The notes under the pieces: model-generated
The model's database searches: none
What the model saw: the letters and a program-made list of their open reading frames with translations, nothing else
Told to the model about the DNA's origin: nothing
Translations under genes and position numbers: made by a program
Shown: positions 26,116 to 35,017 of the stretch, one piece after another
How the letters are laid out: the number at the start of each line of letters is the position of its first letter
Numbering within the stretch: the first letter of the stretch is position 1
Assembly (NCBI GenBank): GCA_944381165.1
Contig: CALWKC010000018.1
Coordinates: 1-56,606, forward strand
Reading direction: 5' to 3'
Source: an uncultured Lachnospira sp.
GTDB taxonomy: Bacteria > Bacillota > Clostridia > Lachnospirales > Lachnospiraceae
DNA length: 56,606 nt

Positions 26116-27847
26116 AGCACACCTCTTTTCCGTAATTTTCGAGCCTTTGCTGAGCATTCCACAATACCGAATAAACTCCGCCTCCGGCAAGCAGTTCTTC
26201 GTGGCTGCCGCTCTCAGCAACACGTCCCTGCTCCATTACATAGATATTGTCCGCTCTGGTTACGTTGGCAAGGCGGTGAGAAATGAGAATAACTGTTTTA
26301 GTTTTTGCCAGCCGGTAAATTTCCTCCATAATGTCGTTCTCACTCTCTACATCAATATTTGAAGTAGCCTCGTCAAAAATGTATATATCGCTGTTGTGAA
26401 GCAGCGCTCTTGCCAATGCAAGACGCTGACGCTGTCCTCCGGAAAAATTTGACGCTTTTTCGCAGATAACGGTATCAAGCCCCTGCATCTTACTCAGAAA
26501 ATCATCGAGCTTCACGCGCTTTAGCACTTCCCACAACTCCTCTTGTGCCGCGTCAGGTTTTCCCATCAGCAGATTTTCCATGACAGTTCCCTTAAAAATA
26601 TAACTCTGATGACCGATATAGGTTATTTTATCCAAAACGCTTTCCTCAGAAAGACCCGAAAGCTCTTTATCGCCAATTAATACTGTACCTGAGTAACCTT
26701 TGTTCCTGCACATAAGTATATCTGCAACCGTAGATTTCCCGCAGCCGCTTTCGCCTACAACCGCCGTAAAGCTGCCTGTATTAAAATTCATATTTATGCC
26801 GCATAATATTTGTCTTTTACCGTCATATGAGAATTTCAAATCACGGCACTTTATAGAAATATCTCCATCAAGAGTCTCAGTCTTTACCTCCTCCTCCGGC
26901 AAATCCAGCAGTCTGAATATTTTATCGCTCGCCGCCATTCCGTTCATTGCAATATGAAAGAACGAGCCAAGCTGCCTCATAGGAATAAAAAAGTCGGCAG
27001 ACAACAGGATAATAAGAATACAGCCCTCCAAAGAGACATATCCGCTGCGGTACTGCATAACTGCCACAATAATGCCAAGCGCCGCCCCGCCATACGCAAT
27101 TATATCCATAACAGTTATTGAATTAAGCTGCATTGAAAGCACTTTCATAGTTATTTTTCTGAACTTCTCTGATTCTTCGTTCATTTTTATGTGCTTAAAC
27201 TCATCTGCCTGATAAATTTTCAGCGTCGTCATACCCTGTAAATTTTCAAGGAATGTGTCTCCAAGAGCCGTGTACTGACCCCAGTACTTTGCAAGCAGTT
27301 TCTTTGCCCATGTCTGAACAGCCGCAATTGTTACGGGAATGAGCGGAACGCAAATAAGCAGAACTACAGCCGCTTTAAAATTGACAAAGCTCAATACGAC
27401 AAACAGCGTGAGAGGCGCCAGCATAGAATAAAAAAACTGAGGAAGATACGCGCCAAAGTATGTCTCGAGCTGGTCTACGCCCTCAACCGTCACCTGCACA
27501 ATTTCTGACGTATGTATTTTTTCTTTATAAGAATTGCCGAGCCTCAGCAGCTTTCTGTAAATCATGCTGCGCAGCGTTTTCTTAACTGTTTTTGAAGACA
27601 GATAGCTCATGCGGCTTGAAGCTGCGGCACAAATAAATCTTATGACAACAGCCGCAGCAATCCCCAATGCACATGCTGCAAGCTCACTGCTGTCTGCCGT
27701 TCCCTTATACAGGCTTCCAAGCAGCTTTGCTATAACCGCCATTATCACAATATTTGCCGCAAGAGAACACCATTGCGCCGCAACATTTGCGGCAATATAT
27801 TTTTTGCTGTCGCTTACATTTTCTATAAGCCTTTTATTTATCATCAT
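26105..27847 (-). CDS. ABC transporter ATPase/permease, CydD-like half
   Basis: A 580-aa half-transporter with six TM helices (about 15-320). Walker A GESGCGKST lies near 370, signature FSGGQRQRLALARALL near 480 and Walker B IYIFDEATSNID near 503. The motif YFGAYLPQFFYSMLAPLT in TM3/4 is CydD-like. First gene of the four-gene operon. Two adjacent ATGs exist (27847, 27844), with GAGGA six bases before the first. An R2 structured leader lies directly upstream of the ribosome site, and tandem RGTTA-N4-TAACT dyads lie 170-200 bp upstream. Confidence 0.87.
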   Translation of the reverse strand: MMINKRLIENVSDSKKYIAANVAAQWCSLAANIVIMAVIAKLLGSLYKGTADSSELAACALGIAAAVVIRFICAAASSRMSYLSSKTVKKTLRSMIYRKLLRLGNSYKEKIHTSEIVQVTVEGVDQLETYFGAYLPQFFYSMLAPLTLFVVLSFVNFKAAVVLLICVPLIPVTIAAVQTWAKKLLAKYWGQYTALGDTFLENLQGMTTLKIYQADEFKHIKMNEESEKFRKITMKVLSMQLNSITVMDIIAYGGAALGIIVAVMQYRSGYVSLEGCILIILLSADFFIPMRQLGSFFHIAMNGMAASDKIFRLLDLPEEEVKTETLDGDISIKCRDLKFSYDGKRQILCGINMNFNTGSFTAVVGESGCGKSTVADILMCRNKGYSGTVLIGDKELSGLSEESVLDKITYIGHQSYIFKGTVMENLLMGKPDAAQEELWEVLKRVKLDDFLSKMQGLDTVICEKASNFSGGQRQRLALARALLHNSDIYIFDEATSNIDVESENDIMEEIYRLAKTKTVILISHRLANVTRADNIYVMEQGRVAESGSHEELLAGGGVYSVLWNAQQRLENYGKEVCYEQ

Positions 27848-27851
27848 ATTA

Positions 27852-27958
27852 ATCCTCATTTCTGAGCGACTTGTTGCGAAGAGGCGATGAGAAATCCGCG
27901 CAGGCGGTTTCTCATCTGCCATCATGGCTATTTGCTTTCGCTCAGAAACAAACAGCCG
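27852..27958 (-). repeat. R2 structured leader, copy A
   Basis: On the minus strand: hairpin H1 with arms GGCTGTTTG/CAAATAGCC (27926-27957) and a 14-nt loop; hairpin H2 with arms GATGAGAAA/TTTCTCATC (27886-27916) and a bulged A; then TCGCTCAGAAA (27859-27869), an 11-base perfect complement of the H1 loop; then the Shine-Dalgarno site. Copies B (35018-35122) and C (51204-51310) share the plan with compensatory changes. Each directly precedes a start codon. Confidence 0.85.
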
Positions 27959-28012
27959 TTTTTTTCCGCAATAATATCTGTCCGTAATGCCCCTGCGCAA
28001 TTAAGTTAAATT

Positions 28013-28046
28013 AGTTATTGCTAACTTTTGATAGTTTACCATAACT
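28013..28046. promoter_or_regulatory. Tandem AGTTA-N4-TAACT dyads upstream of the CydDC-like operon
   Basis: Dyad 1 is AGTTA-TTGC-TAACT (28013-28026). Dyad 2 is AGTTT-ACCA-TAACT (28033-28046). Their centres are 20 bp apart, two helical turns. GGTTA-GAAT-TAACT stands before the other ABC operon (48166-48179). They look like binding sites for one dimeric regulator; the regulator is unknown. Confidence 0.55.
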
Positions 28047-28076
28047 CTATGCTTATTTTCAACCCGTTTTAATAAA

Positions 28077-28207
28077 AAAGAGTTCGCTTGCGAACTCTTT
28101 CGCGAGGCGCGGATTCGTAAGAATAATTACCTTTCCGCGCCTCTGCAATCCTGCGGAGCATTTTTATTCTATAGGAAAGTTCTTTGAACTTCCTATAGAA
28201 TAAAAAA
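28077..28207 (+). repeat. R1 repeat, full copy 3
   Basis: Complete R1 element: H1 at 28077-28100, the GAGGCGCGGA stem, then H3 (28161-28207). Its H3 is the reverse complement of the other copies' H3 (extra A in the left arm instead of the right, loop TTT instead of AGA). It touches the terminator of the YibE/F gene. Confidence 0.9.
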
Positions 28208-28246
28208 ATGTCACAAAATCATTAAAATTAAATGACTCTGTGACAT
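28202..28246 (-). terminator. Intrinsic terminator after the YibE/F gene
   Basis: Minus-strand ATGTCACA/TGTGACAT stem with an inner TCATTTAA/TTAATGA pairing and a U7 tract that merges into R1 copy 3. Confidence 0.85.
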
Positions 28247-28269
28247 TTTTATTTTTTTGCGCGTACCGC

Positions 28270-29448
28270 TTAATTTGTCTGTGAAATTTTTCGGCTTTCC
28301 GCCTTTTTCTTTATCATTTCTCTGTGCTTCGGTCTTGTCAGAAGCAGCGTCGTCACAAACGACGTGAACGGAACTGTGAGAATAATTCCCATTGTTCCCG
28401 CAATGCCCCGCATCAGTTCTATCGCAATGGAGTACAGGTTTGCAATCTGATGAAACTGATAGGAATAGGCGTATATAATCATAATCAGATTAAGACTTCC
28501 GCCTACATACGCAAGAATAAGCGTATTAGACATTGTTCCAATCATATCGCGCCCGATATTTATACCGGAGCCAAACATGTCTTTTGCCGAAATATCCGGA
28601 CTGTTGAGCTGAATTTCCTGAAGCGATGAGGATACCGACATTGCCACGTCCATAACTGCGCCGAGAGACGCAATTAAAATCCCTGAAAACAGCATTCCTC
28701 CTATATCAATTTTTGAGTTTTGTGCCACAAATATAAGATTTTCAATATCATCTACATTGTATCCTGTGACATGCGAGGTTTTTCCGAATATCAGCGCAAT
28801 AATTCCCGACACAACCACACCGCACAGCGTACCCAGCATCGCGGCTATTGATTTCATTTCAAGGTCCGCTATCAGGACAAAGGTTACTATCGTGGTTATA
28901 ATAACAGTGGCAACCGCTGCCAAAAACGGAGAGCAGCCTATATATATCATAGGCACGTACATAAAAATGACCACTACAACAGTAAATGCCAGCGCAAGGA
29001 TTGAATTGATTCCCTTTTTTCCTCCCACCAGCCAGATTACCGCCAGAAATGCTGCCATTAAAAGTCCTATCTGCAATTCTCGGTCATAGTTATACACGGA
29101 TACCGAAATATTATCATTATAAGGACTAATCTGTACAATCACCCTCGTACCCACTTTGCAGTTTGCGCCGTAAAGATAACCGTTGAGGCTGTAAGCCGAT
29201 TCCACTCTGCCTTTATATGTTCCTGAGGTTATACGCACAATAACCTCCTGACTGTCGCCGACCACATCATCGGCGTCAGTCTGAAGGTCTTCGCTTACAA
29301 CTTCTGTAACCACTGCTTTTGCAAACTCTGTGTTATCCTGCGCGAGCAGAGGTTTTCTTTCTACACTTTTATAGAACAGAATTACCAGCAGAGTAATAAC
29401 AGCCACAACCAGATATTTTCCGATTGAACTTATTATTCTTTTCAGCAA
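28270..29448 (-). CDS. YibE/F-family membrane protein
   Basis: A 392-aa protein with one N-terminal TM helix, an extracytoplasmic domain (about 35-120) and seven or eight further helices carrying the YibE/F pattern (GGKKGINSILALAFTVVVVIFMYVPM, then GGMLFSGILIASLGAVMDVAMSVSSSL near 245-275). Function unknown; possibly a transporter. It starts at a TTG that overlaps the stop of the metallophosphoesterase gene, so it is translationally coupled to it. The pairing with a wall-anchored phosphatase is notable. Confidence 0.85.
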   Translation of the reverse strand: MLKRIISSIGKYLVVAVITLLVILFYKSVERKPLLAQDNTEFAKAVVTEVVSEDLQTDADDVVGDSQEVIVRITSGTYKGRVESAYSLNGYLYGANCKVGTRVIVQISPYNDNISVSVYNYDRELQIGLLMAAFLAVIWLVGGKKGINSILALAFTVVVVIFMYVPMIYIGCSPFLAAVATVIITTIVTFVLIADLEMKSIAAMLGTLCGVVVSGIIALIFGKTSHVTGYNVDDIENLIFVAQNSKIDIGGMLFSGILIASLGAVMDVAMSVSSSLQEIQLNSPDISAKDMFGSGINIGRDMIGTMSNTLILAYVGGSLNLIMIIYAYSYQFHQIANLYSIAIELMRGIAGTMGIILTVPFTSFVTTLLLTRPKHREMIKKKAESRKISQTN

Positions 29449-31478
29449 TTCTCTTCTTCTCTCTTTCTCAATATAACGAACACTGTGCCAAGCGATACAA
29501 CAAGCGCTGACGCAAATATAAATATTCTTGTCATGCTGTCGCCTGTATCAGGTGAGCTCTCACCGTCCGCACCGCCGGTTGTACTGTCAGGCGCTGCTGT
29601 ATCCTGCTTAACCGTGAGACCGGCAATCGCGTTTACAACCGCTGTCTTTGCGCTCTCAAGTGTCTCGGCTGACACAACAGGGAGCACGGCGTCTGCGACA
29701 ACCTCGCCCTGCTGAAGCTGTGAGTATATCGTCTTGTCAAGCAGAGATGACTCGCCCTGCTTTAATCTGTTTGCAGTGCTTCCGTCAGCGAGAACGTCCT
29801 TATCTTCATTATTCACTATTGAGCCATATCCTTTAATGCGGTCGTTATCTGTGCCGTAGTTTTCCGTAATATCATCAATCATTTTATCCTCGGCTGTTGT
29901 ATAAGCTGCCTGAATTGTCTTTAAGCTGTCAAGAGAGGTCTTAAGCTTATCAACGCTCTCCTCAGTATACTCGACAGTAGTATCAGCCAGCTTAGCCTCG
30001 GCGTCTGCGATGACATCCTCAACGGATGCATTTTCTGAAGTCTTATTAATTGTAAAACTGTCAGCATATGTATTTCCGTTGTAGTCATAATTCTTTAATG
30101 TAAGAGAATCGTCTGTAAACTCTATTGTTGAGAAAGCCGGAACTGTATCGTTAGTTCTCTCGGCGATGTAATACGGAGTGTACTTTAACAGATTATAGTA
30201 TTTAGAACCTGAGCCTGAGCCCGTTGTTATATAGAGAGTTCCCTCCGGATTTGTCACTGTGCCTGAACTTAAATCATAATCAATTACATTTCCGTCTAAA
30301 ATCATATAGCTTCTTGAATATGTATGGTCATGACCGGTAAGACAGATGTCAACATCAAACTCATCCATAAGAGGAGCAAAAATAATTCTGTTAGTTGCCG
30401 CATCGGTGTCCGCATGAGGCTCACCTGATCCGTAAATATCGCTGTGGAAGATAACAACTCTCCACTTTGCGTCAGGATTACTCTCAACCGCCTTATTCAT
30501 AAGCTGTCTGTGCTCTTCCTGATTTCTGTTATTGCTGTTTAAGGAGATGAAAAGCACGTCGCCGTATGAGAAGTAATAATCACTTCCCGCCTCCGTAGCT
30601 CCAAGATTGTCAGAAATGTTAGGATTATTAAAATGATTTGTGTAATCAACACCCGCCGTATCATGATTTCCGATTGTAGATGCAACAGGAAGGCTTCTGA
30701 ATGCCTCCGGATAAAAATATCCCGCATACTCGCTCTCTCTGGTCTTTAAATCATCTGACGATGTTGCTCCCGACTGGTTAATCTGGTCTCCTGCTGAGAG
30801 AAGAAATGCCGCATCAGGCGCAATCTGCATAGCTGTTGTCACTGTCTTATTCCAGCCGTATGTATCTCTTGCCGTGCTTGCGTCCTGTGCAGAATAATCA
30901 GAACTGCTTCCTGAAGCGCCAATCTGAGGGTCGCCCGTGAGAATTACAGAAAAGCTGCTTGAACTGCCTGTCTTATAGCTGTACTCAGCAGACCATTCAA
31001 CATTTCCGTTTTCCGAATAATTGTCAGTATACTGATAATAATACTGTGTATTTTCCTCAAAGTAGTCCTCTATACAGACCTTGTTTGATGCAGCGTAGGT
31101 GCTTCCCTGCCAGTTCTCCGCCGAAATTTCTGTCGCTGTTCCCTTTACGACCGCTGCCTCGCTCTTCTGTCCGTCCTTCCATATCATAACGGCAGGAGTT
31201 CCCTTGTCATTGGAATACCATGCAAAATTCAGGTCACTCTCGTCTGCTCCCGGTGTCAGTGCAATTTTACCTGAGTCTGATGAAGCATTTTCTCCTCCCC
31301 ACCATACGTTGTCTCTCCATGTCTGAAATTCCACTGTGTTGTCCGCCACCTTGGACTCGTCTCCCTGAACTTCCTTTTCTCCGTAGGCAAACGCGCTGAA
31401 CGGAAGAGAAACAACCGTGAGTGTTGAAACTAAGACTGCTGCCGCCGCTTTTTTCAAAAGCTTCTTATTATTTTTCAT
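29442..31478 (-). CDS. Sortase-anchored metallophosphoesterase (purple-acid-phosphatase type)
   Basis: A 678-aa surface enzyme. A signal peptide (1-32) is followed by an N-terminal fibronectin-like PAP domain (about 45-170) and a calcineurin-like phosphoesterase core (about 175-450). Metal motifs are GDPQIG near 182, SAGDQIN near 228, GNHDTAG near 272, VIFHSDIYG near 344 and LTGHDHTYSRS near 381. A helical FIVAR-like segment (about 480-640) and the sorting signal SPDTGD (from 642), TM helix and RKREEE tail complete it. It likely releases phosphate from extracellular esters. A clear RBS AAAGGAGG precedes the ATG. Confidence 0.92.
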   Translation of the reverse strand: MKNNKKLLKKAAAAVLVSTLTVVSLPFSAFAYGEKEVQGDESKVADNTVEFQTWRDNVWWGGENASSDSGKIALTPGADESDLNFAWYSNDKGTPAVMIWKDGQKSEAAVVKGTATEISAENWQGSTYAASNKVCIEDYFEENTQYYYQYTDNYSENGNVEWSAEYSYKTGSSSSFSVILTGDPQIGASGSSSDYSAQDASTARDTYGWNKTVTTAMQIAPDAAFLLSAGDQINQSGATSSDDLKTRESEYAGYFYPEAFRSLPVASTIGNHDTAGVDYTNHFNNPNISDNLGATEAGSDYYFSYGDVLFISLNSNNRNQEEHRQLMNKAVESNPDAKWRVVIFHSDIYGSGEPHADTDAATNRIIFAPLMDEFDVDICLTGHDHTYSRSYMILDGNVIDYDLSSGTVTNPEGTLYITTGSGSGSKYYNLLKYTPYYIAERTNDTVPAFSTIEFTDDSLTLKNYDYNGNTYADSFTINKTSENASVEDVIADAEAKLADTTVEYTEESVDKLKTSLDSLKTIQAAYTTAEDKMIDDITENYGTDNDRIKGYGSIVNNEDKDVLADGSTANRLKQGESSLLDKTIYSQLQQGEVVADAVLPVVSAETLESAKTAVVNAIAGLTVKQDTAAPDSTTGGADGESSPDTGDSMTRIFIFASALVVSLGTVFVILRKREEENC

Positions 31479-31736
31479 AATAGCCTCCTTTTTCTTTTTC
31501 CTTTTCCTTTTCCACTTTCATGTTCCTTATATCTGCCTCACCTTAATACCCCGATACTCGTCTTTACCCAAAGGTATTTTATGGCAAATATCCGGAACAT
31601 ATAGTTTACTATAACAGCAGACATGTAAAGAAACTATCATGTTTTCCTTAAAAACGGGTAAAATGATTGTAAACCGGATGAAATATGCTTTGCGTGTTTC
31701 ACCGGTCCGCGCTCCGCCTGCCTTGTGCTTTCGCAC
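31479..31736. other. Intergenic region upstream of the metallophosphoesterase
   Basis: Pyrimidine-rich leader next to the start codon (31487-31515, CTTTTTCC repeats on the plus strand) and then unremarkable AT-rich sequence likely holding the promoter. No gene or convincing structure beyond the luxS terminator was seen. Confidence 0.5.
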
Positions 31737-31785
31737 AAAAAAGGGCTGCGCCTCAACGACTTTTAATCGTCAAGGCAGCAGCCCT
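31737..31785 (-). terminator. Intrinsic terminator after luxS
   Basis: Minus-strand AGGGCTGC-t-GCCT...AGGC-g-CAGCCCT stem with inner GACGATT/AGTCGT pairing, followed by six U residues. Confidence 0.9.
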
Positions 31786-31810
31786 GTAAAAAATTTTAAG
31801 CAGTTGTTAT

Positions 31811-32290
31811 TCAGTCCGGATAATTAAGACGTGCAGGCTCCGGATTGTCAAGCACCTCTGTCTTAAACTTCTCCATATAAATCTGAGCGAGCTTCAAGTT
31901 ATTGTCGAGATAATTTCCGCAGTCTCTCGGCGAATATCCCGGAATCTCACCCTCATAGCCAAGCACAAAGTCAGCAGCTTCTCTCAGAACATCGAGTATA
32001 TCCTCTGACTTTAACTCTCCGGCAAAAATAACATAAAATCCTGTTCTGCAGCCCATTGGACCGAAATAAATCGTCTTTTCACTCCACACGGGGTGATTTC
32101 TCAGAAATGTAGCCACAAGATGCTCTATCGAGTGAATTCCCGGATTATCCATAGGCGGCTCCAGATTAGGCCTTGTAAACCTCAAATCAAATGTAGTTAC
32201 AACCTCTGCTCCGATGTAATCTCTTCTCGATACATATACTCCCGGAAGCAGATTCAGATGATTTACCGTAAAACTTGCAATCTTATTCAC
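31811..32290 (-). CDS. luxS: S-ribosylhomocysteine lyase LuxS
   Basis: A 159-aa iron/zinc enzyme that cleaves S-ribosylhomocysteine to homocysteine and DPD, the AI-2 precursor, in the activated methyl cycle. Metal and catalytic residues are in HSIEHLVATFLRN (about 53-65), GPMGCRTGFY (Cys near 81) and RDCGNYLDNNL (Cys near 127). Normal length. It uses a GTG start twelve bases after GGAG. Pfs and other cycle genes are not adjacent. Confidence 0.97.
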   Translation of the reverse strand: MNKIASFTVNHLNLLPGVYVSRRDYIGAEVVTTFDLRFTRPNLEPPMDNPGIHSIEHLVATFLRNHPVWSEKTIYFGPMGCRTGFYVIFAGELKSEDILDVLREAADFVLGYEGEIPGYSPRDCGNYLDNNLKLAQIYMEKFKTEVLDNPEPARLNYPD

Positions 32291-32388
32291 TTTTATTTCT
32301 CCTTTTTTATAATATATTGCTGCAAAACCGCTTTTTCAGCCAGAGACAAAACCTTTATCCCCGTCTTTGGCAGCCGTAAATCTGTGTT

Positions 32389-33351
32389 CTAATTATCATC
32401 CGTTTCTTTCAAAAAGACAACCTTTCTGTTATCCTCATGTGACTCTATCCTGAACAGATTTGTTCCTGATATAAATTTCTGCAACGTGGAATAACCATAC
32501 TCTTTAACCTTGAAATTAGGATACATCACATGTATTTTCTGCCCGATAACCCCAAGCTCAATCCCCTTCTTGCCTGAATTTCTCACACATCTCTCAGCGT
32601 AGGCAATCACTTTATTTTTGGTATCGCTGTCCTCTTTTAATGTTACATATACCACATGATTTTCTTTTGACAGGACAAAACTGTCTATCTCATCGATAAA
32701 CTTTGACAGAGAACTGTAACCGTACTGCCGGACGTCAAAATCATTATATTTTTTCTGAATTCTGCTTCCAATCTCTCCCAGTTCTGTCTTTTTGCCCTTA
32801 TTGTTATTCTCATTAATAATCTCAATGATAACGTTTTCAATCTTGGAAACCTTGACAGCATTCGTCTTAACAGCTTTCTTCTTTCTTCTCCTGCTAATCT
32901 GGTCATCCTCATTCTCCGATTCAAGAAGCAGCTCAAGGTCCGTAAATACCGTACATGCCGCTCTGAAAGAACGCGGTGTCTTGCTCTCACCCATTCCTAT
33001 TACATCCATTCCGGATTCCTTCAGACGCACCGCAAGCCTCGTAAAATCGCTGTCACTTGACACTATGCAGAAACCGTCAACATTACCCGAATATAAAATA
33101 TCCATCGCATCAATAATAAGTGTCGAATCGGTTGCATTTTTCCCAGCCGTATTCTCGAACTGCTGCATTGCCTGAATGCCGTTGTCCCTGACAAGCTCCC
33201 GCCACTTTGCGGCACGCGAGCTTGTAAAATCACAATATATTCTTTTGTATGTGGCAATACCATATTTTGTCATCTCGCCCAAAATACTGTCAAGATATTT
33301 ATATGAGACATTGTCACCGTCAATTAAAACCGCATATTTTTTCTCTTCCAT
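32389..33351 (-). CDS. NYN-domain ribonuclease-like protein with two LOTUS/OST-HTH domains
   Basis: A 320-aa cytosolic protein. The N-terminal NYN (PIN-like) domain (about 1-145) has the acidic residues of this nuclease fold: DGDN near 11, ATDSTLIIDAMD near 75 and SSDSDF near 98. A Lys/Arg-rich linker (about 160-180) leads to two OST-HTH/LOTUS modules (about 185-250 and 258-320), each with the pattern ELGEIGSRIQKKY.DF...YGYSSLSKFI. The arrangement matches MARF1/LabA-like RNA-acting proteins. The RNA target is unknown. The start at 33351 follows a weak GGCAGG; DUF6472 lies just upstream. Confidence 0.85.
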   Translation of the reverse strand: MEEKKYAVLIDGDNVSYKYLDSILGEMTKYGIATYKRIYCDFTSSRAAKWRELVRDNGIQAMQQFENTAGKNATDSTLIIDAMDILYSGNVDGFCIVSSDSDFTRLAVRLKESGMDVIGMGESKTPRSFRAACTVFTDLELLLESENEDDQISRRRKKKAVKTNAVKVSKIENVIIEIINENNNKGKKTELGEIGSRIQKKYNDFDVRQYGYSSLSKFIDEIDSFVLSKENHVVYVTLKEDSDTKNKVIAYAERCVRNSGKKGIELGVIGQKIHVMYPNFKVKEYGYSTLQKFISGTNLFRIESHEDNRKVVFLKETDDN

Positions 33352-33364
33352 AAACCTGCCATAC

Positions 33365-33556
33365 CTACATCTGATGCCGGACAATCCTGTATTCATCATT
33401 GCTCTGATAATAAGGACAGTATGTCCTTCTTGAGCTTATATATCTTGCATAATCGTCTTCATCCATATTCACGTCACAGACATATGCCTCAAGCTCATCA
33501 TCATATACATAATTGCTGCAGTATTCACATCCGGCCGTATTGTTTTTTCCCGCCAT
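33365..33556 (-). CDS. DUF6472 small cysteine protein
   Basis: A 63-aa protein beginning MAGKNNTAGCEYCSNYVYDD and ending CPYYQSNDEYRIVRHQM, as in the DUF6472 family common in Lachnospiraceae. Four cysteines (CEYC, VCDVN, YCPYY) could bind zinc; the function is unknown. GGGGG precedes the ATG at 33556, and an extra seven-residue extension is unlikely. It ends 13 bp before the NYN gene start, so the two are probably cotranscribed. Confidence 0.85.
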   Translation of the reverse strand: MAGKNNTAGCEYCSNYVYDDELEAYVCDVNMDEDDYARYISSRRTYCPYYQSNDEYRIVRHQM

Positions 33557-33644
33557 ATATAAGCCCCCTTTACACATTTTTATATATTAATTATATCAAC
33601 TGCGGCTGACAAAAGCAAGGCTGTGAGACAGCGCCGCTTTTCTC

Positions 33645-35012
33645 TCAGTTGATGTCCCCGGCTGTCCCTTCGGCTGAGCTTTTCACCAGCTCATACACCT
33701 CAGCAAACGGGCGTCCCGTTTCGCGCGCTATCCCGGAAACACTGTCGTACTCGGGATAATATCTTATCGCTTCCCCGTTTGTGCAAATCTTTACGCGCGC
33801 GTTTCCAAGACTTGTATTTACCTCTGTTATTGTGCGCTCCAAAACACTTCTCTCAATCTTCTGCCTGCGTATGCCGATAGTAGTCGTCTCAAAAAATATA
33901 ATGCTCTCAAGCCTGTCAATATCTTTCTCGCTGCATATAACCGTAAGAAGCCAGCCCGGTCTGTTTTTCTTCATATATACAGGCGTGTAGCTGACATCAC
34001 GCGCTCCGGCTTCAAAAAGCCTCTCCATTACATAGCCGAGAACTTCTCCCGTACAGTCGTCAATATTGCTCTCAAGCTTATAAATAACGTCGCTGTATTT
34101 ATTATCTGCTGACCCCGGCTGTTCCTCCTCGATAATCATTGCGCGAAGAATACTCGGCCTCTCATAGGTGCGCTTACCGGCTCCTATTCCCGTTTTCTTT
34201 ATAGTAAATTTTGAAGGAAGCCGGTCAGTCGTCCTGACTGCTGCCACAATCGCCGCTCCCGTAGGCGTTACAAACTCGCCCTCCACCTCTATAGGTTTGA
34301 GGGCTATATTATATTTTTCCAGAATTGCGGCAACCGCAGGAACTGGTATAGGAAGAACTCCGTGCTGACACCTAACTGTCCCGTATCCCTCGCAAAGTCC
34401 CGTGACGCACACTCTGTCTATTCCCAGATTGTCAAGGCAGACTGCAGCCGCGACAATATCCACGATAGAATCGATTGCACCGACCTCGTGAAAATGCACA
34501 TGCTCTATATCCGTCCCATGAGCCTTTGCCTCAGCCTCAGCGACGATGTTAAATATTTTCAGCGCAATCTCCCTCGCTCCCGGCGTCATATCTGTACTGT
34601 TAATAATATCCGTCACATCCCTTAAATTCCTGTGCTCATGGTGATGCGTCCCGGCGCCGTGATTATGTGCATCATGATTATGCATGTGTCCCCCGTCGCC
34701 GTCGATATGTCCATCGTGATTATGCATGTGTCCGTCGGCGGAATGTGTATGTGCTTCGCCGTGTACATGTCCATGCAGATATTCCATATCGTGGTCATGG
34801 TTTTCATGCTCTTTGTCGAGCTTCACCGTAAAATCACAGCAGTCAAGCCCGGCTTTTTTTACTCTTCCAATCTCTATCTCAAATCCTTTTGCAGGAATTC
34901 CTGCAATTACCTCTCTTAAAACCTTCTCATCCGCCCCCGCGTCGAGAAGAGATGCAACTGCCATGTCACCGCTTATCCCGGAGCTGCATTCCCAGTATAA
35001 TATTCTGCTCAT
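33645..35012 (-). CDS. larC: Nickel-pincer cofactor cyclometallase LarC
   Basis: A 455-aa CTP-dependent nickel insertase that completes the nickel-pincer nucleotide cofactor of lactate racemase. N terminus MSRILYWECSSGISGDM is typical. A His/Asp-rich segment (about 72-128, many HNHD/HMHNHDGH repeats) is the metal-rich loop. Other blocks are FHEVGAIDSIVDIV near 180, EGEFVTPTGAAIVA and SNIDDCTGEVLGYVMERLF near 310. Some lactobacilli split larC by programmed frameshifting, but here it is one uninterrupted frame. The start at 35012 has GGAGA. Downstream of larB; R2 copy B and a 36-nt hairpin lie between. Confidence 0.95.
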   Translation of the reverse strand: MSRILYWECSSGISGDMAVASLLDAGADEKVLREVIAGIPAKGFEIEIGRVKKAGLDCCDFTVKLDKEHENHDHDMEYLHGHVHGEAHTHSADGHMHNHDGHIDGDGGHMHNHDAHNHGAGTHHHEHRNLRDVTDIINSTDMTPGAREIALKIFNIVAEAEAKAHGTDIEHVHFHEVGAIDSIVDIVAAAVCLDNLGIDRVCVTGLCEGYGTVRCQHGVLPIPVPAVAAILEKYNIALKPIEVEGEFVTPTGAAIVAAVRTTDRLPSKFTIKKTGIGAGKRTYERPSILRAMIIEEEQPGSADNKYSDVIYKLESNIDDCTGEVLGYVMERLFEAGARDVSYTPVYMKKNRPGWLLTVICSEKDIDRLESIIFFETTTIGIRRQKIERSVLERTITEVNTSLGNARVKICTNGEAIRYYPEYDSVSGIARETGRPFAEVYELVKSSAEGTAGDIN

Positions 35013-35017
35013 ATAAA

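Noticed and set aside
33645-35012. Programmed frameshift in larC
   Set aside because: The coding sequence is continuous for the full LarC length, so no frameshift is required.
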